Under the pieces are notes generated by a model. That model worked only from the letters and a program-made list of their open reading frames with translations. It made no database searches and was not told the origin of the DNA. A DNA stretch of 35,532 bases from Promethearchaeota archaeon. GTDB lineage: Archaea > Asgardarchaeota > Lokiarchaeia > Sigyniarchaeales > SOKP01. The position numbers were made by a program, and so were the translations under genes. Where the stretch lies: the NCBI GenBank assembly GCA_016839585.1, contig JAEOTZ010000022.1:1-35532 (forward strand), in the 5' to 3' direction. Shown piece by piece: positions 1-7,273 of the stretch; the first letter of the stretch is position 1, and every line of letters starts with the position of its first letter.

Positions 1-76
1 GTTTCTAGCTATTATAATATTTAATTAATAATTTTACCTATTAAATTTATTTGATAATAAGATAATCAAAAATGCT

Positions 77-87
77 AAGGAGATGAT
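77..87 (+). promoter_or_regulatory. Shine-Dalgarno site for the GTG start of the Hsp20 gene
   Basis: The stretch AAGGAGATGAT lies a few bases before the GTG at 93. It is a strong match to the anti-Shine-Dalgarno end of archaeal 16S rRNA. It supports the GTG start, because no in-frame ATG lies nearby. Confidence 0.75.
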
Positions 88-92
88 AAAGA

Positions 93-722
93 GTGCCTAA
101 AAAAAATGAAGATGACGACGAGGATGATGAAGAACCCTTTGATTTCTTCAAATTTTTTGAAGATCCAAGTAGATTCATGATTGACCCAAATAAATTGTTT
201 AAGCATAAGGATTTCAAAAATATACTTCGAGATATTTATAATAAAATTTCAAAAAGCTTCCCGCCAGAGTTTCAGAATCTATCTCCAGAAGATATTGTAA
301 AAGAATTTATGAAAAATAAATCAAAATTTGGTTTTCCAATAATGTACGGTTTTAACATAAATCTCGGTCCTGATGGTAAACCAACGATTGATTCTTTTGG
401 AAATCTTGAACCAACTCCCTATTCTGGGAAACCAGTTGTAAAATCAAAAAGAGAACCCTTAGTAGAAGTTAATGAAGAGGAAGATGGTATTATCGTAATA
501 GCTGAAATGCCCGGAGTTGAGCGAGAGGATATAGAACTGAAAGCAACAAGTCATAGTATTACAATTTCTACTAAAGAAAATGCTAGTAGACATTATTATA
601 AAGAAGTTGAATTACCATCAGCAATTAATTCAGATTATGCCAAAGCAAGGTATAGCAATGGTATCCTCGAAATTGAACTCAAAAAAGTTGATGAAAAACA
701 TAAAAAAATTAAGATCGATTAA
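93..722 (+). CDS. Hsp20/alpha-crystallin small heat shock protein
   Basis: This is a 209-residue small heat-shock chaperone, expected to form cytoplasmic oligomers that hold unfolding proteins without ATP. The alpha-crystallin domain covers roughly residues 118-205. It opens with REPLVEVNEEEDGIIVIAEM, carries the PGVEREDI turn and the signature YSNGILEIEL, and ends in KIKID, which resembles the C-terminal I-x-I/V tail. The N-terminal arm of about 115 residues is longer than usual: a very acidic start (DDDEDDEE) followed by a Phe-rich segment. FGN followed by a Pro-rich linker before the domain is typical of archaeal members. The start is GTG with a strong ribosome site just upstream. It appears to be a single-gene unit. 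Confidence 0.93.
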   Translation: MPKKNEDDDEDDEEPFDFFKFFEDPSRFMIDPNKLFKHKDFKNILRDIYNKISKSFPPEFQNLSPEDIVKEFMKNKSKFGFPIMYGFNINLGPDGKPTIDSFGNLEPTPYSGKPVVKSKREPLVEVNEEEDGIIVIAEMPGVEREDIELKATSHSITISTKENASRHYYKEVELPSAINSDYAKARYSNGILEIELKKVDEKHKKIKID

Positions 723-779
723 TTAGTTAATAATTCATAGAAAAGATACTAAGGAAAGAAATAAATTTCATCCTTATAA

Positions 780-831
780 TTTTAATTTGAACTTTAACCT
801 TATATTTTTAATTTGAACATTAACCTTTATT
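780..831 (+). repeat. Two tandem 26-bp AT-rich repeat units
   Basis: Positions 780-805 and 806-831 are imperfect copies of one 26-bp unit with the core TTTTAATTTGAAC(T/A)TTAACC. The first 22 positions differ at only one base. The pair lies 58 bases before the PAP2 gene, so it could be a regulator binding site or part of the promoter, but no known operator is recognised. Confidence 0.6.
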
Positions 832-888
832 AACTATATTGACATCTTTATCAAATATAATCTATTTTAATTAACATTTGGATTTAAG

Positions 889-1920
889 ATGTCAGAAAAA
901 GAAAAATATTTATCAAGAAATGGATTACTTATCATTGGAGCTATAGCTCTAATTATTCTTATTGTAGGCGTAATACTCTATGCTTTAGGATTTAATGAAG
1001 AATTTTATAGTGAAAGTTCTACTGTCCAGACAATATTCGGAGCTATTACCTATCTTGGTGAAGCTATTACATTTGTAATTATAACTGCAATCATATTTAT
1101 AGGTTATGATAAGAAGTTAGCTAAAAGGACTATCTTACCTATATTATTCTCATATTATCTTAACCATTTGGTAAAAGAAGTATTCAAAGACACTAGACCA
1201 GATACAAATATCGATCCTGATGGAGATCCAGAGGTAGATTACCTTATTGAACCATCCTATGGATTCCCATCTGGTCATGCCCAAAATGCTACATGTTATT
1301 GGGGATATATGGCTAATGAATTTAAAGATAAACCTAAACCTATGGTTATCCCTGTCGTACCAGTTATTCTTTCAGTAATTATCTTTCTTGTAGCCATATC
1401 AAGAATGTTCTACGGTGTACATGATCTTCAAGATGTGATTGGAGGGCTCTTAATAGGTATTGGATTCTTACTCTTATTTATCTATTTAGAACCAATCTTT
1501 ACTGTACAATTTAATAAGTTTAGTTTTCAAATAAAACTAATATTTACAATAGTTATTGCGATTTTACTATTTGTGATTCCAACCTTATTATCCCCGAGTG
1601 CAGGTTTAGGTTTAGTTGATGATCCTCCTTTATACCCAGATTCGGGAGCATTTGCTCAAGTAGGAGGAGTATTATTAGGATTTGGTGTTGGTTATCTGTT
1701 AGAAAATGAATACATTAGATATGAACCAAAAGAGTTGAGTAATAAACAAAAATTGCTTAATTTAATTGTAGGTCTAGTAATTCTTCTTGCTTTATTTATA
1801 CCACTTGAGTATCTACTAGAAATTAATTCGGTTTTTTATAGATTCGGTCGTTACGCTCTACTAGCGTTTATATTAACTTATGTGCTTCCTTTAATCTTTG
1901 TAAGAATTAATAAGAAGTAA
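889..1920 (+). CDS. PAP2-superfamily membrane phosphatase
   Basis: This is a 343-residue membrane protein of the phosphatidic acid phosphatase type 2 family, probably removing phosphate from a lipid phosphate or polyprenyl diphosphate at the membrane surface. All three catalytic motifs are present in order: KEVFKDTRP (the K-x6-RP motif), FPSGH near residue 130, and SRMFYGVHDLQD (SR-x5-H-x3-D). About eight hydrophobic helices are visible, three or four of them after the catalytic core, so the protein is longer than a minimal PAP2. The substrate cannot be read from sequence. The N-terminal residues before the first helix are charged, and the ATG start has no clear ribosome site, as in many archaeal leaderless genes. 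Confidence 0.9.
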   Translation: MSEKEKYLSRNGLLIIGAIALIILIVGVILYALGFNEEFYSESSTVQTIFGAITYLGEAITFVIITAIIFIGYDKKLAKRTILPILFSYYLNHLVKEVFKDTRPDTNIDPDGDPEVDYLIEPSYGFPSGHAQNATCYWGYMANEFKDKPKPMVIPVVPVILSVIIFLVAISRMFYGVHDLQDVIGGLLIGIGFLLLFIYLEPIFTVQFNKFSFQIKLIFTIVIAILLFVIPTLLSPSAGLGLVDDPPLYPDSGAFAQVGGVLLGFGVGYLLENEYIRYEPKELSNKQKLLNLIVGLVILLALFIPLEYLLEINSVFYRFGRYALLAFILTYVLPLIFVRINKK

Positions 1921-1925
1921 TACTC

Positions 1926-1941
1926 TTTTTTTTTTATTTTT
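1926..1941 (+). terminator. T-rich transcription terminator after the PAP2 gene
   Basis: A run of ten T, one A and five more T begins six bases after the stop codon. Archaeal RNA polymerase terminates on such U-tracts without needing a hairpin. Confidence 0.5.
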
Positions 1942-1974
1942 ATAGGTTTAAAATTAGAAGGAGATTATTTATTA

Positions 1975-2133
1975 TTAAGCAATTACTTTTAACTCCTTTG
2001 TAGCGACTTCTTTCAATAAGATCCTTTTAACCATCATTTTATCGCTATTTTTAACCTCATCATAAGGAGTAATAACTGAGTTTATATAAATATCATCTCT
2101 GAATGGGTGTGGAGGAACTTCCTCTAAAATCAT
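1975..2133 (-). CDS. small hypothetical protein (52 aa)
   Basis: A reading frame of 52 codons runs on the minus strand inside the otherwise empty 1921-2318 interval. It opens with ATG and stops with TAA. The predicted protein starts MILEEVPPHPF and ends TKELKVIA, with a mixed charged composition. Its first 16 coding bases are identical to the first 16 of the marker-9 gene at 2614-3066, giving the same MILEE start; the two then diverge. No ribosome site is seen, but an AT-rich TATA-like stretch lies about 30 bases upstream. It could be a small gene, a remnant of a duplicated gene, or chance. No function is proposed. Confidence 0.4.
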   Translation of the reverse strand: MILEEVPPHPFRDDIYINSVITPYDEVKNSDKMMVKRILLKEVATKELKVIA

Positions 2134-2318
2134 CTTAAGAAAATATGTATTAAAACAACTATTTAAAATTTCCTATAATTCTTCAGACAAGAAGGAATTT
2201 AATAATTAATCAGCTATTAACATGAACATTATTCTCTGTATTATTTCGCAGTTTAACTTTGAAGTAAAACCACAAAACTTTTAAGATTTGTTGATAGAAT
2301 ATATATAAGTGATAAGAA

Positions 2319-2600
2319 GTGGATTGTTTTGATGAGATATTAGATTTTTATAATCATAATGTAAATAGGTCAAAAAGTTTCTCAGAGCTTTGGACAGTAA
2401 CATATATGATTAAAATAATGAATGAGTTCTCAATCAATCATAATAATTTTAAAGCTAAAAATTGTTTGCTTTTTCTATTGAACTTACTTATGATTGATAA
2501 TCCTGATTATTTGCATAAGAAAGGAAAAAAGATTAAGGATTTAACTAAAAAAGAGCTTAAAGTACTTCTTAAATCATTAAAATCTGAGTTTATATCCTAG
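2319..2600 (+). CDS. hypothetical protein (93 aa)
   Basis: This is an unrecognised 93-residue protein, starting at GTG and basic towards the C-terminus, where KKGKKIKDLTKKELK is followed by a predicted amphipathic helix. The middle is hydrophobic (CLLFLLNLLMI) but too short and mixed to call a membrane segment with confidence. A TATA-like ATATATAA ends about ten bases before the GTG, which is too close for a normal leaderless promoter, so the true start could lie further downstream. It converges on the marker-9 gene with a 13-base gap. Codon use looks like its neighbours. No function can be assigned. Confidence 0.5.
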   Translation: MDCFDEILDFYNHNVNRSKSFSELWTVTYMIKIMNEFSINHNNFKAKNCLLFLLNLLMIDNPDYLHKKGKKIKDLTKKELKVLLKSLKSEFIS

Positions 2601-2613
2601 AATCATAGATTTT

Positions 2614-3066
2614 TCAAAACAAGTCTAAGTAAGGTTTTACCTTCTCCTTTCCTTTATAATTCTTAATATTCTCTAATATCCTTTTTGATAACTCTTTCTT
2701 CTTTTGAAAGTAAATTCTCATGAATTCTTCTTTAGATTTGTTAGGATATCTTATGCTTAAAGCGACATCACGCCTTGGACAACCTCCACGTCTCATACAA
2801 CAATACGATATTGAACCAAAACACACAATTTCTGAATTCCAATCGTTTTCTTTTGAAAAACCCTGTTTAATTTTTATAAATTCTTTCACTGAAAGATCTA
2901 ATTCATTTAAAACATTATCTCTTCTACATTTAAAACTAAAAGTTAAAGAATATCCTGGTTTACAACAAAAAGTTAAGGAACGATAATCCCCACCCATACA
3001 AATTGGAACAGGAGCGTTTGTTCTCCAACCTGGAATGTCTCGAAGCTTATCTTCCTCTAAAATCAT
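2614..3066 (-). CDS. methanogenesis marker domain 9 protein (Cys-rich)
   Basis: This 150-residue protein carries the putative methanogenesis marker 9 domain, a family described as having eight invariant cysteines in a core of about 70 residues with two aromatic-CC motifs. Exactly eight Cys are present: 23, 34, 35, 47, 82, 89, 90 and 96, including FCC at 33-35 and YCC followed by GGC at 88-96. The PICMGGDYR start of the core also fits what I recall of the family. The pattern suggests metal or iron-sulfur binding; the biochemical role is unknown. The C-terminal 50 residues are a basic helical tail. Some family members carry an extra TIM-barrel domain that is absent here. The ATG start has no obvious ribosome site. 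No methanogenesis gene is near. Confidence 0.75.
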   Translation of the reverse strand: MILEEDKLRDIPGWRTNAPVPICMGGDYRSLTFCCKPGYSLTFSFKCRRDNVLNELDLSVKEFIKIKQGFSKENDWNSEIVCFGSISYCCMRRGGCPRRDVALSIRYPNKSKEEFMRIYFQKKKELSKRILENIKNYKGKEKVKPYLDLF

Positions 3067-3218
3067 TATTCAATATGACTCAACTTTTGTATTACTTTAA
3101 ATTAGCGATAAATTAAAATGAACGTACTGATTTTAATTTTCCAATTTTTCGCTCCTTAATTGTAAAAATTAATTACAAAAGTGAGACATTAAGTAAAGTC
3201 GTAATAAAAATTAAGGAG

Positions 3219-3321
3219 GGCCGGGTACGGGAATTGAACCCGTCTTTCCCCGGTAATAGAAAAGATCTTAAACCTCTAGGGATTCACAGTCCCCAATCCT
3301 TACCACTAGACGAACCCGGCC
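3219..3321 (-). tRNA. tRNA-His (GTG) with a noncanonical variable-loop intron
   Basis: Read on the minus strand, the acceptor stem GCCGGGT pairs with ACCCGGC, with an extra G-1 opposite C73, the hallmark of tRNA-His. The D arm is GTCT-AGTGGTAA-GGAT. The anticodon arm is GGGGA-CTGTGAA-TCCCT with anticodon GTG at 3285-3287. The T arm is ACGGG-TTCAATT-CCCGT. CCA is not encoded. Between the anticodon and T stems lie 34 bases instead of 4 or 5. Removing 3246-3275 leaves a normal AGAG variable loop and a 73-base tRNA. The hisS gene is also in this window, about 30 kb away. Confidence 0.93.
3246..3275 (-). other. predicted 30-base tRNA intron in the variable loop
   Basis: The insert can form a bulge-helix-bulge: CCCT, bulge AGA, then GGT, a 17-base loop, ACC, GGGG and bulge AAA. 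The four-base helix is CCCT with GGGG and includes one T-G wobble. Cutting each three-base bulge after its second base removes exactly 30 bases. The outer exon helix is weak, so this would be a relaxed motif. Confidence 0.7.
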
Positions 3322-3388
3322 AATGTTTAAAGGAGGATAAAAATGTAATAATAATAGTGTTTCTTTCTAAAAAAATTTTATCCGTTTT

Positions 3389-3964
3389 CTACTGTTTATT
3401 GTCTTTAACTATACTTATAACATAATTTAAAAATTGACTGATAGCTTCATCAAGTTCCCCAGAATTATCAACTACAAAATCTGCTTCAGGAAATTTTTGA
3501 TTATTACTTGCTCTTTCTATTCTTTCTTTCAATCTTTGTTCACTTTCTCTTTCCCTATTTTTTAAACGTAGGAGAATAATATCAAAAGGAACGTCTATAA
3601 ATACAACCTTGACATTTTTATATTTTTTTCTTGTGTCATTTATGATTGTTCTGCTAACATTAGCTATTACGGTGTGCCCCTTTTTAAGCCAATTTTCTAT
3701 TTCTATAGGAACACCATAATCTAATCCATAAATATGCCACTGTAAAGCGAATTTTCCTTGTTTATTCCTCTCATTAAATTCTTCAGAACTTATAAAATAA
3801 TTATCTTCAGTTTCAGAGGGAGGTCTTGTAATATATCTTTTAGCAACATAAACTTTCTTTAAATCTAAAGGATATTCTTCTGATGTTCCATTAATTATGG
3901 AATCTTTTCCAGAACCAGAATTTCCAACAACTAAAATTAATGTACCTAGAAAATTTTTTACCAT
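3389..3964 (-). CDS. phnN: PhnN-like ribose 1,5-bisphosphokinase
   Basis: This 191-residue P-loop kinase resembles PhnN, which phosphorylates ribose 1,5-bisphosphate to PRPP. The P-loop GNSGSGKDS is at 14-22. It is followed by YITRP (44-48), FALQWHIYGLDYGV (72-85) and ANVSR (101-105), which follow the order and wording of E. coli PhnN (about 185 residues). I chose the ATG at 3964: the frame is open 26 codons further, but that part is AT-rich and does not look like protein. No phosphonate C-P lyase genes are present. In archaea ribose 1,5-bisphosphate arises from AMP phosphorylase, so a PRPP or nucleotide-salvage role is possible. Guanylate kinase is a distant relative and a weaker alternative. 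Confidence 0.85.
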   Translation of the reverse strand: MVKNFLGTLILVVGNSGSGKDSIINGTSEEYPLDLKKVYVAKRYITRPPSETEDNYFISSEEFNERNKQGKFALQWHIYGLDYGVPIEIENWLKKGHTVIANVSRTIINDTRKKYKNVKVVFIDVPFDIILLRLKNRERESEQRLKERIERASNNQKFPEADFVVDNSGELDEAISQFLNYVISIVKDNKQ

Positions 3965-4091
3965 TTTTATGTAAAAATAATTCGTTCTAGTAATATTAAA
4001 ACTAATATATATAATTAAATTTATAAAATTCTTTAGATGCAATATTGAAAAGATTTTTAAGAATATTTTATGTTATCAATCTTGCAAAATA

Positions 4092-4115
4092 AAAATAATT
4101 ATAATCATTATTATT
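4092..4115 (+). promoter_or_regulatory. AT-rich inverted repeat before the DtxR-family gene
   Basis: The segment contains AATAAT and ATTATT as inverted arms around TATAATC, 21 to 44 bases before the regulator's ATG. It could serve as both TATA element and autoregulatory operator, but such low-complexity sequence arises easily by chance. Confidence 0.25.
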
Positions 4116-4135
4116 TAGTATTTTTCTGATATACT

Positions 4136-4555
4136 ATGGCGAATAATAACAAAGAGGATATTATAAATCTCTCAGATATCCCTGAAAGTTATCAAAAATA
4201 TCTGGATGAGATATATACTATATCACATAAAAAAAGAGGTGGCTGGGTTTCTAATAAGGAGCTCGCAGAAAATCTAGATGTAAAACCAGCAAGCGTTACT
4301 GGCATGCTTGAAAAACTTCAACGAGCTGGTCTAATTTTATGGAAACCAAGAAAAGCTATCAGATTAACTGAAAAAGGAAAAAGAATAGCTATCCAGTTGA
4401 ATGAAACTCATGAGCTGTTATATACCTTCTTTGAAAAAGTTTTAAAGATTGATGATATGGATTTAGTTGAAAAAATCTCATGTGAAATTGAACATCATAT
4501 TTCCATAGATGTTAAAAATTCTTTAAAGGAATTTTTATCAAACTATTTGGGATAA
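4136..4555 (+). CDS. DtxR/MntR-family metal-dependent transcription regulator
   Basis: This 139-residue DNA-binding protein should repress or activate metal-homeostasis genes in response to iron or manganese. A winged helix-turn-helix covers about residues 18-85, with recognition helix KPASVTGMLEKLQRAGL (50-66). The dimerisation and metal domain contains CEIEHHIS (116-123), in which C116, E119 and H120 align with the primary-site ligands of DtxR (Cys, Glu, His). The N-terminal ligand that is Met in DtxR or Asp in MntR appears to be Lys21, so metal preference is unclear. It lacks the SH3-like third domain of long DtxR proteins. It is divergent from phnN. The nearest plus-strand partner is the unknown gene at 4621. 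Confidence 0.9.
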   Translation: MANNNKEDIINLSDIPESYQKYLDEIYTISHKKRGGWVSNKELAENLDVKPASVTGMLEKLQRAGLILWKPRKAIRLTEKGKRIAIQLNETHELLYTFFEKVLKIDDMDLVEKISCEIEHHISIDVKNSLKEFLSNYLG

Positions 4556-4620
4556 ATTTAATTGCAATTCTTACTTCTTTAAATCATTCAACTTTAAATG
4601 GATTTTTCAATTGAGTAAAT

Positions 4621-5382
4621 ATGAGTGAAGAACTCTTAGATAAAATCAAATTAGTAAATGAGTATTTAAAAGATTTTACAAATTTCATAGAATTAGAAAA
4701 TTTCAGATCTTTTTTGTTATTTACTTTAACAAGCCAAGTACCATCAAATATTTTAGCCCAAATTGGTCTTGGTGGTACTAAGGATATAATTAACTTACCT
4801 TACAATCCAATTTTTAAAATTTATTATCAAAAGATTAATTTAATCTCAGCAGGGGCATTAATAATTTATGTTAAAACTAATCCAATTTCAAATAATTTTA
4901 TTATAGAAAAAGATGATTCAATTATCAAGAATTATTTGAATCCTAATGAGATTAGCCTAGCATTTCGTGGTAAAGAAAAATTTCTCCTTCCTAAGATTAG
5001 TGATTGTAGTGTTTTTAATGATGAGAGAAAAAACAAGATAATTATAAAAATTGATGATTTATTTCACTCATTAGAAAGTTTCCTTGCTGTATCTGAGCCG
5101 AATTTACTTTTCGTTATCGATGCAAAAAACGATTCTGATCCTGACTTAATCTTTACTTTTAATTTGATGCCGGAGATGTCAAGCCGTTTGGATCAAAAAG
5201 TTTTAAAAATCGATGTATTCTTTGATAAGGATCACAAAACTAAAGACAAAACATATTTAAAACGGGAAGAGGATTATACAATAAATTATTTGCAGGATAT
5301 TAAAGAAGTTGGTCATGCAGAGTTGTATAAATCATCATTTTCACTAATCCTACATGTTAAATCGCTAAATGAACCTAAATAA
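4621..5382 (+). CDS. hypothetical protein (253 aa)
   Basis: This is an unrecognised 253-residue soluble protein. No signal peptide, membrane helix, cysteine motif or nucleotide-binding loop is evident. The sequence alternates predicted beta strands (IIIKIDDLF, LLFVIDAKN, FSLILHVKSL) with acidic linkers, suggesting a mixed alpha/beta fold. It starts at an ATG 65 bases after the DtxR-family gene on the same strand and could be cotranscribed with it, though no metal-binding signature supports a metal-related role. A perfect inverted repeat follows its stop codon. Codon and base use match the neighbouring genes. The family is not known to me; it may be restricted to this archaeal group. Confidence 0.75.
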   Translation: MSEELLDKIKLVNEYLKDFTNFIELENFRSFLLFTLTSQVPSNILAQIGLGGTKDIINLPYNPIFKIYYQKINLISAGALIIYVKTNPISNNFIIEKDDSIIKNYLNPNEISLAFRGKEKFLLPKISDCSVFNDERKNKIIIKIDDLFHSLESFLAVSEPNLLFVIDAKNDSDPDLIFTFNLMPEMSSRLDQKVLKIDVFFDKDHKTKDKTYLKREEDYTINYLQDIKEVGHAELYKSSFSLILHVKSLNEPK

Positions 5383-5406
5383 ATTTTAATTTTCTAATAG
5401 TAATCC

Positions 5407-5430
5407 TTTTTTAACACTAGAGTTAAAAAA
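5407..5430. repeat. perfect 9-bp inverted repeat (stem-loop or operator)
   Basis: TTTTTTAAC and GTTAAAAAA are exact inverted arms around a six-base loop, ACTAGA, 25 bases after the hypothetical gene ending at 5382. It could be a terminator stem or a palindromic operator. The T-rich arm favours a termination or processing role. Confidence 0.4.
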
Positions 5431-5537
5431 CTTCTAATATTATTACGTTAATAGTTGACACCATTTGTTAAAGGACAGATATAATTATATTCGTTAGCCA
5501 TTAAACAATTAATACATTAAAGGATTAATACTCTTGA

Positions 5538-5547
5538 TTTATAAATA
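5538..5547 (+). promoter_or_regulatory. candidate TATA box for the ribbon-helix-helix gene
   Basis: TTTATAAATA fits the archaeal TATA consensus and lies about 77 bases before the ATG at 5624, which would leave a leader of roughly 50 bases. Confidence 0.35.
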
Positions 5548-5623
5548 ATTCGACAAAATTAATTATTAAATAATTATTTACAATTCTAAATTTTTATTAA
5601 TTTTTTAATAAGGGTTGTTAGAA

Positions 5624-5827
5624 ATGAAGATCATAACTATAAATTTACCTGAAAAATATCTTGATGCTATTCAAACTCTCAATGATCTTGGGATATATCC
5701 TTCAAGGAGTGAAGCGATAAGAATTGCTCTCCATAATTTTTTAGCAAATGAGTTGAAGATGTATAAAGATCTCGATGATGATAGCTTTAAAATGCTAATG
5801 AGAAGTAAATCAAATAAAAGAACATAA
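5624..5827 (+). CDS. ribbon-helix-helix (CopG/Arc-type) DNA-binding protein
   Basis: This 67-residue protein has the classic ribbon-helix-helix layout: a short N-terminal strand (IITINLPEKY), helix A (YLDAIQTLNDLG), then the turn YPSRSEAIRIALHNFL typical of CopG/Arc and NikR-like repressors. It should bind DNA as a dimer through the strand. The C-terminal 20 residues are a charged tail. I chose the ATG at 5624; a TTG nine bases upstream would add three residues and cannot be excluded. No toxin gene adjoins it, so a toxin-antitoxin role is not supported. The target is unknown. Confidence 0.85.
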   Translation: MKIITINLPEKYLDAIQTLNDLGIYPSRSEAIRIALHNFLANELKMYKDLDDDSFKMLMRSKSNKRT

Positions 5828-5980
5828 ATTTCCTTTTTTATTTATTTATAACACCATTGTTTAGTAATTTTCACTATTTTGTTCAAGAATTTAAATTTAT
5901 CAATCTAAATTAATTAAAATATTAAATAGAGAAATCACCTAATTAAAACTATAATTTATTAAATAAACCAGTTTATAAAA

Positions 5981-7246
5981 ATGCCCAAAAATACACAAAT
6001 TTTAATTTTATTAACGCTATTTAGTAGTGCTCTTTTTAGCATTATAACTCCAATGGCAGAAGAAATTTCAATTGCTCTAAATTTCGAGGAAAACCTAGTT
6101 ACTTTTATAAACTCAATGTTTCTAATGGTTGGAGCAATTAGCTCCCTATTTTGGGCTTTATTGGGGGATAAATTTTCACGAAAGAATTTACTTATTATAA
6201 GCACATTAGAATGGTCAATTATTACCTTATTAACTATATTTTCAACTGATTTTCTCTCATTATTAATATTTCAATTAATCACAGCAATAGGATTTGGGGC
6301 AGCAATTCCATTAATTTTCTCATTAACAGTTGATTTGGTTGATCCTAAAAACCGAGGTAAAAAATTTGGAACTCTTTCAGCTGTTTACGTTTTAGGTAAT
6401 GGATTAGGGCAAATCCTTTCGGGATTCCTAATAGATTACTATACATGGCAAATACCGCTTTTAATTATTTCTATAAGTGGATTTGCTTGTACGGGATTGC
6501 TATTTTCAGTAGAAGAGCCTTTAAGAGGAAGTACAGATGAGTTATATAAAACAATTGATGAAGCCCTTGGATTAGAATACAAAATTAAGAGAGATGATCT
6601 TAAGCAAATCTGGAAGATAAAAACAACAATTTGGATATTAATATTCAATTTTGCCATGTTCATATCTATTGGAGCAATTTCTTCCTTCTTTATCTCAATG
6701 CTTAAGAGAGATTATGATCTTAGTTCTACATTAGCAACCTTCTTCCTGATTTTAGTATTTGGAAGTCAAGTTCCTTCCGGTCCATTATTTGGCAAGCTTG
6801 GAGATAAGAAATATGAAATAGATAAAAATGGAAGAATAAAGATTGTTTTATATTGTCTCATAAGTGGGTCTATTTTTTATATAATAGCTTTCTCATTATA
6901 CTTTATATCAAATGAATTCTCGATTGCTATTCTATTTTTAGCTCTTGCTCTTGTAGGTGCATTTCTATTTGGTGGAATTGACCCTCTCACTCAAGCAACA
7001 TTAGGGGAAATCAATCCTCCTCAAATTAGATCAACGATTTATTCTCTGAATTACTTGGCAACAATTACTTTTGGGCGTAGTATAAGTTTACTACTGCTTG
7101 GACAATTCTTTTTAATTTTTAATAATCATTACAGTCCGGGATATTTTATTTTATCTATAATGGCTTTATCATGTACATTGTTTATTTTTCCAATTTTAAA
7201 ATTTCTACCTCGTGATATTGAAGAAATTAAATCTATGAAATCTTAA
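5981..7246 (+). CDS. major facilitator superfamily transporter
   Basis: This 421-residue integral membrane protein has about twelve predicted helices in two halves of six. The loop between helices 2 and 3 reads LGDKFSRKN, a version of the MFS motif G-x-x-D-R-x-G-R-K. A related FGKLGDKKYE occurs in the second half. A hydrophilic central loop of about 35 residues (around EEPLRGSTDELYKTIDEAL) separates the halves, as expected. The substrate is not predictable. The next gene begins 12-27 bases after its stop, so it may be cotranscribed with the iron-sulfur protein and its partner and carry a substrate or product for them. That functional link is inference. Confidence 0.88.
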   Translation: MPKNTQILILLTLFSSALFSIITPMAEEISIALNFEENLVTFINSMFLMVGAISSLFWALLGDKFSRKNLLIISTLEWSIITLLTIFSTDFLSLLIFQLITAIGFGAAIPLIFSLTVDLVDPKNRGKKFGTLSAVYVLGNGLGQILSGFLIDYYTWQIPLLIISISGFACTGLLFSVEEPLRGSTDELYKTIDEALGLEYKIKRDDLKQIWKIKTTIWILIFNFAMFISIGAISSFFISMLKRDYDLSSTLATFFLILVFGSQVPSGPLFGKLGDKKYEIDKNGRIKIVLYCLISGSIFYIIAFSLYFISNEFSIAILFLALALVGAFLFGGIDPLTQATLGEINPPQIRSTIYSLNYLATITFGRSISLLLLGQFFLIFNNHYSPGYFILSIMALSCTLFIFPILKFLPRDIEEIKSMKS

Positions 7247-7273
7247 ATATTTGACTTATTGTATGATACGGTT

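Noticed and set aside
3331-3348. Strong Shine-Dalgarno AGGAGGAT followed by ATG and directly by TAA
   Set aside because: A one-codon frame next to a tRNA promoter region is most likely chance; no downstream frame uses the signal.
3234-3425. Plus-strand open frame of 63 codons across the tRNA gene
   Set aside because: It runs through the antisense of tRNA-His and its insert; the codons have no coding character.
4092-4115. Metal-regulator operator of known type before the DtxR-family gene
   Set aside because: The palindrome is pure AT-rich sequence and does not match a known DtxR or MntR box; it is kept only as a low-confidence site.
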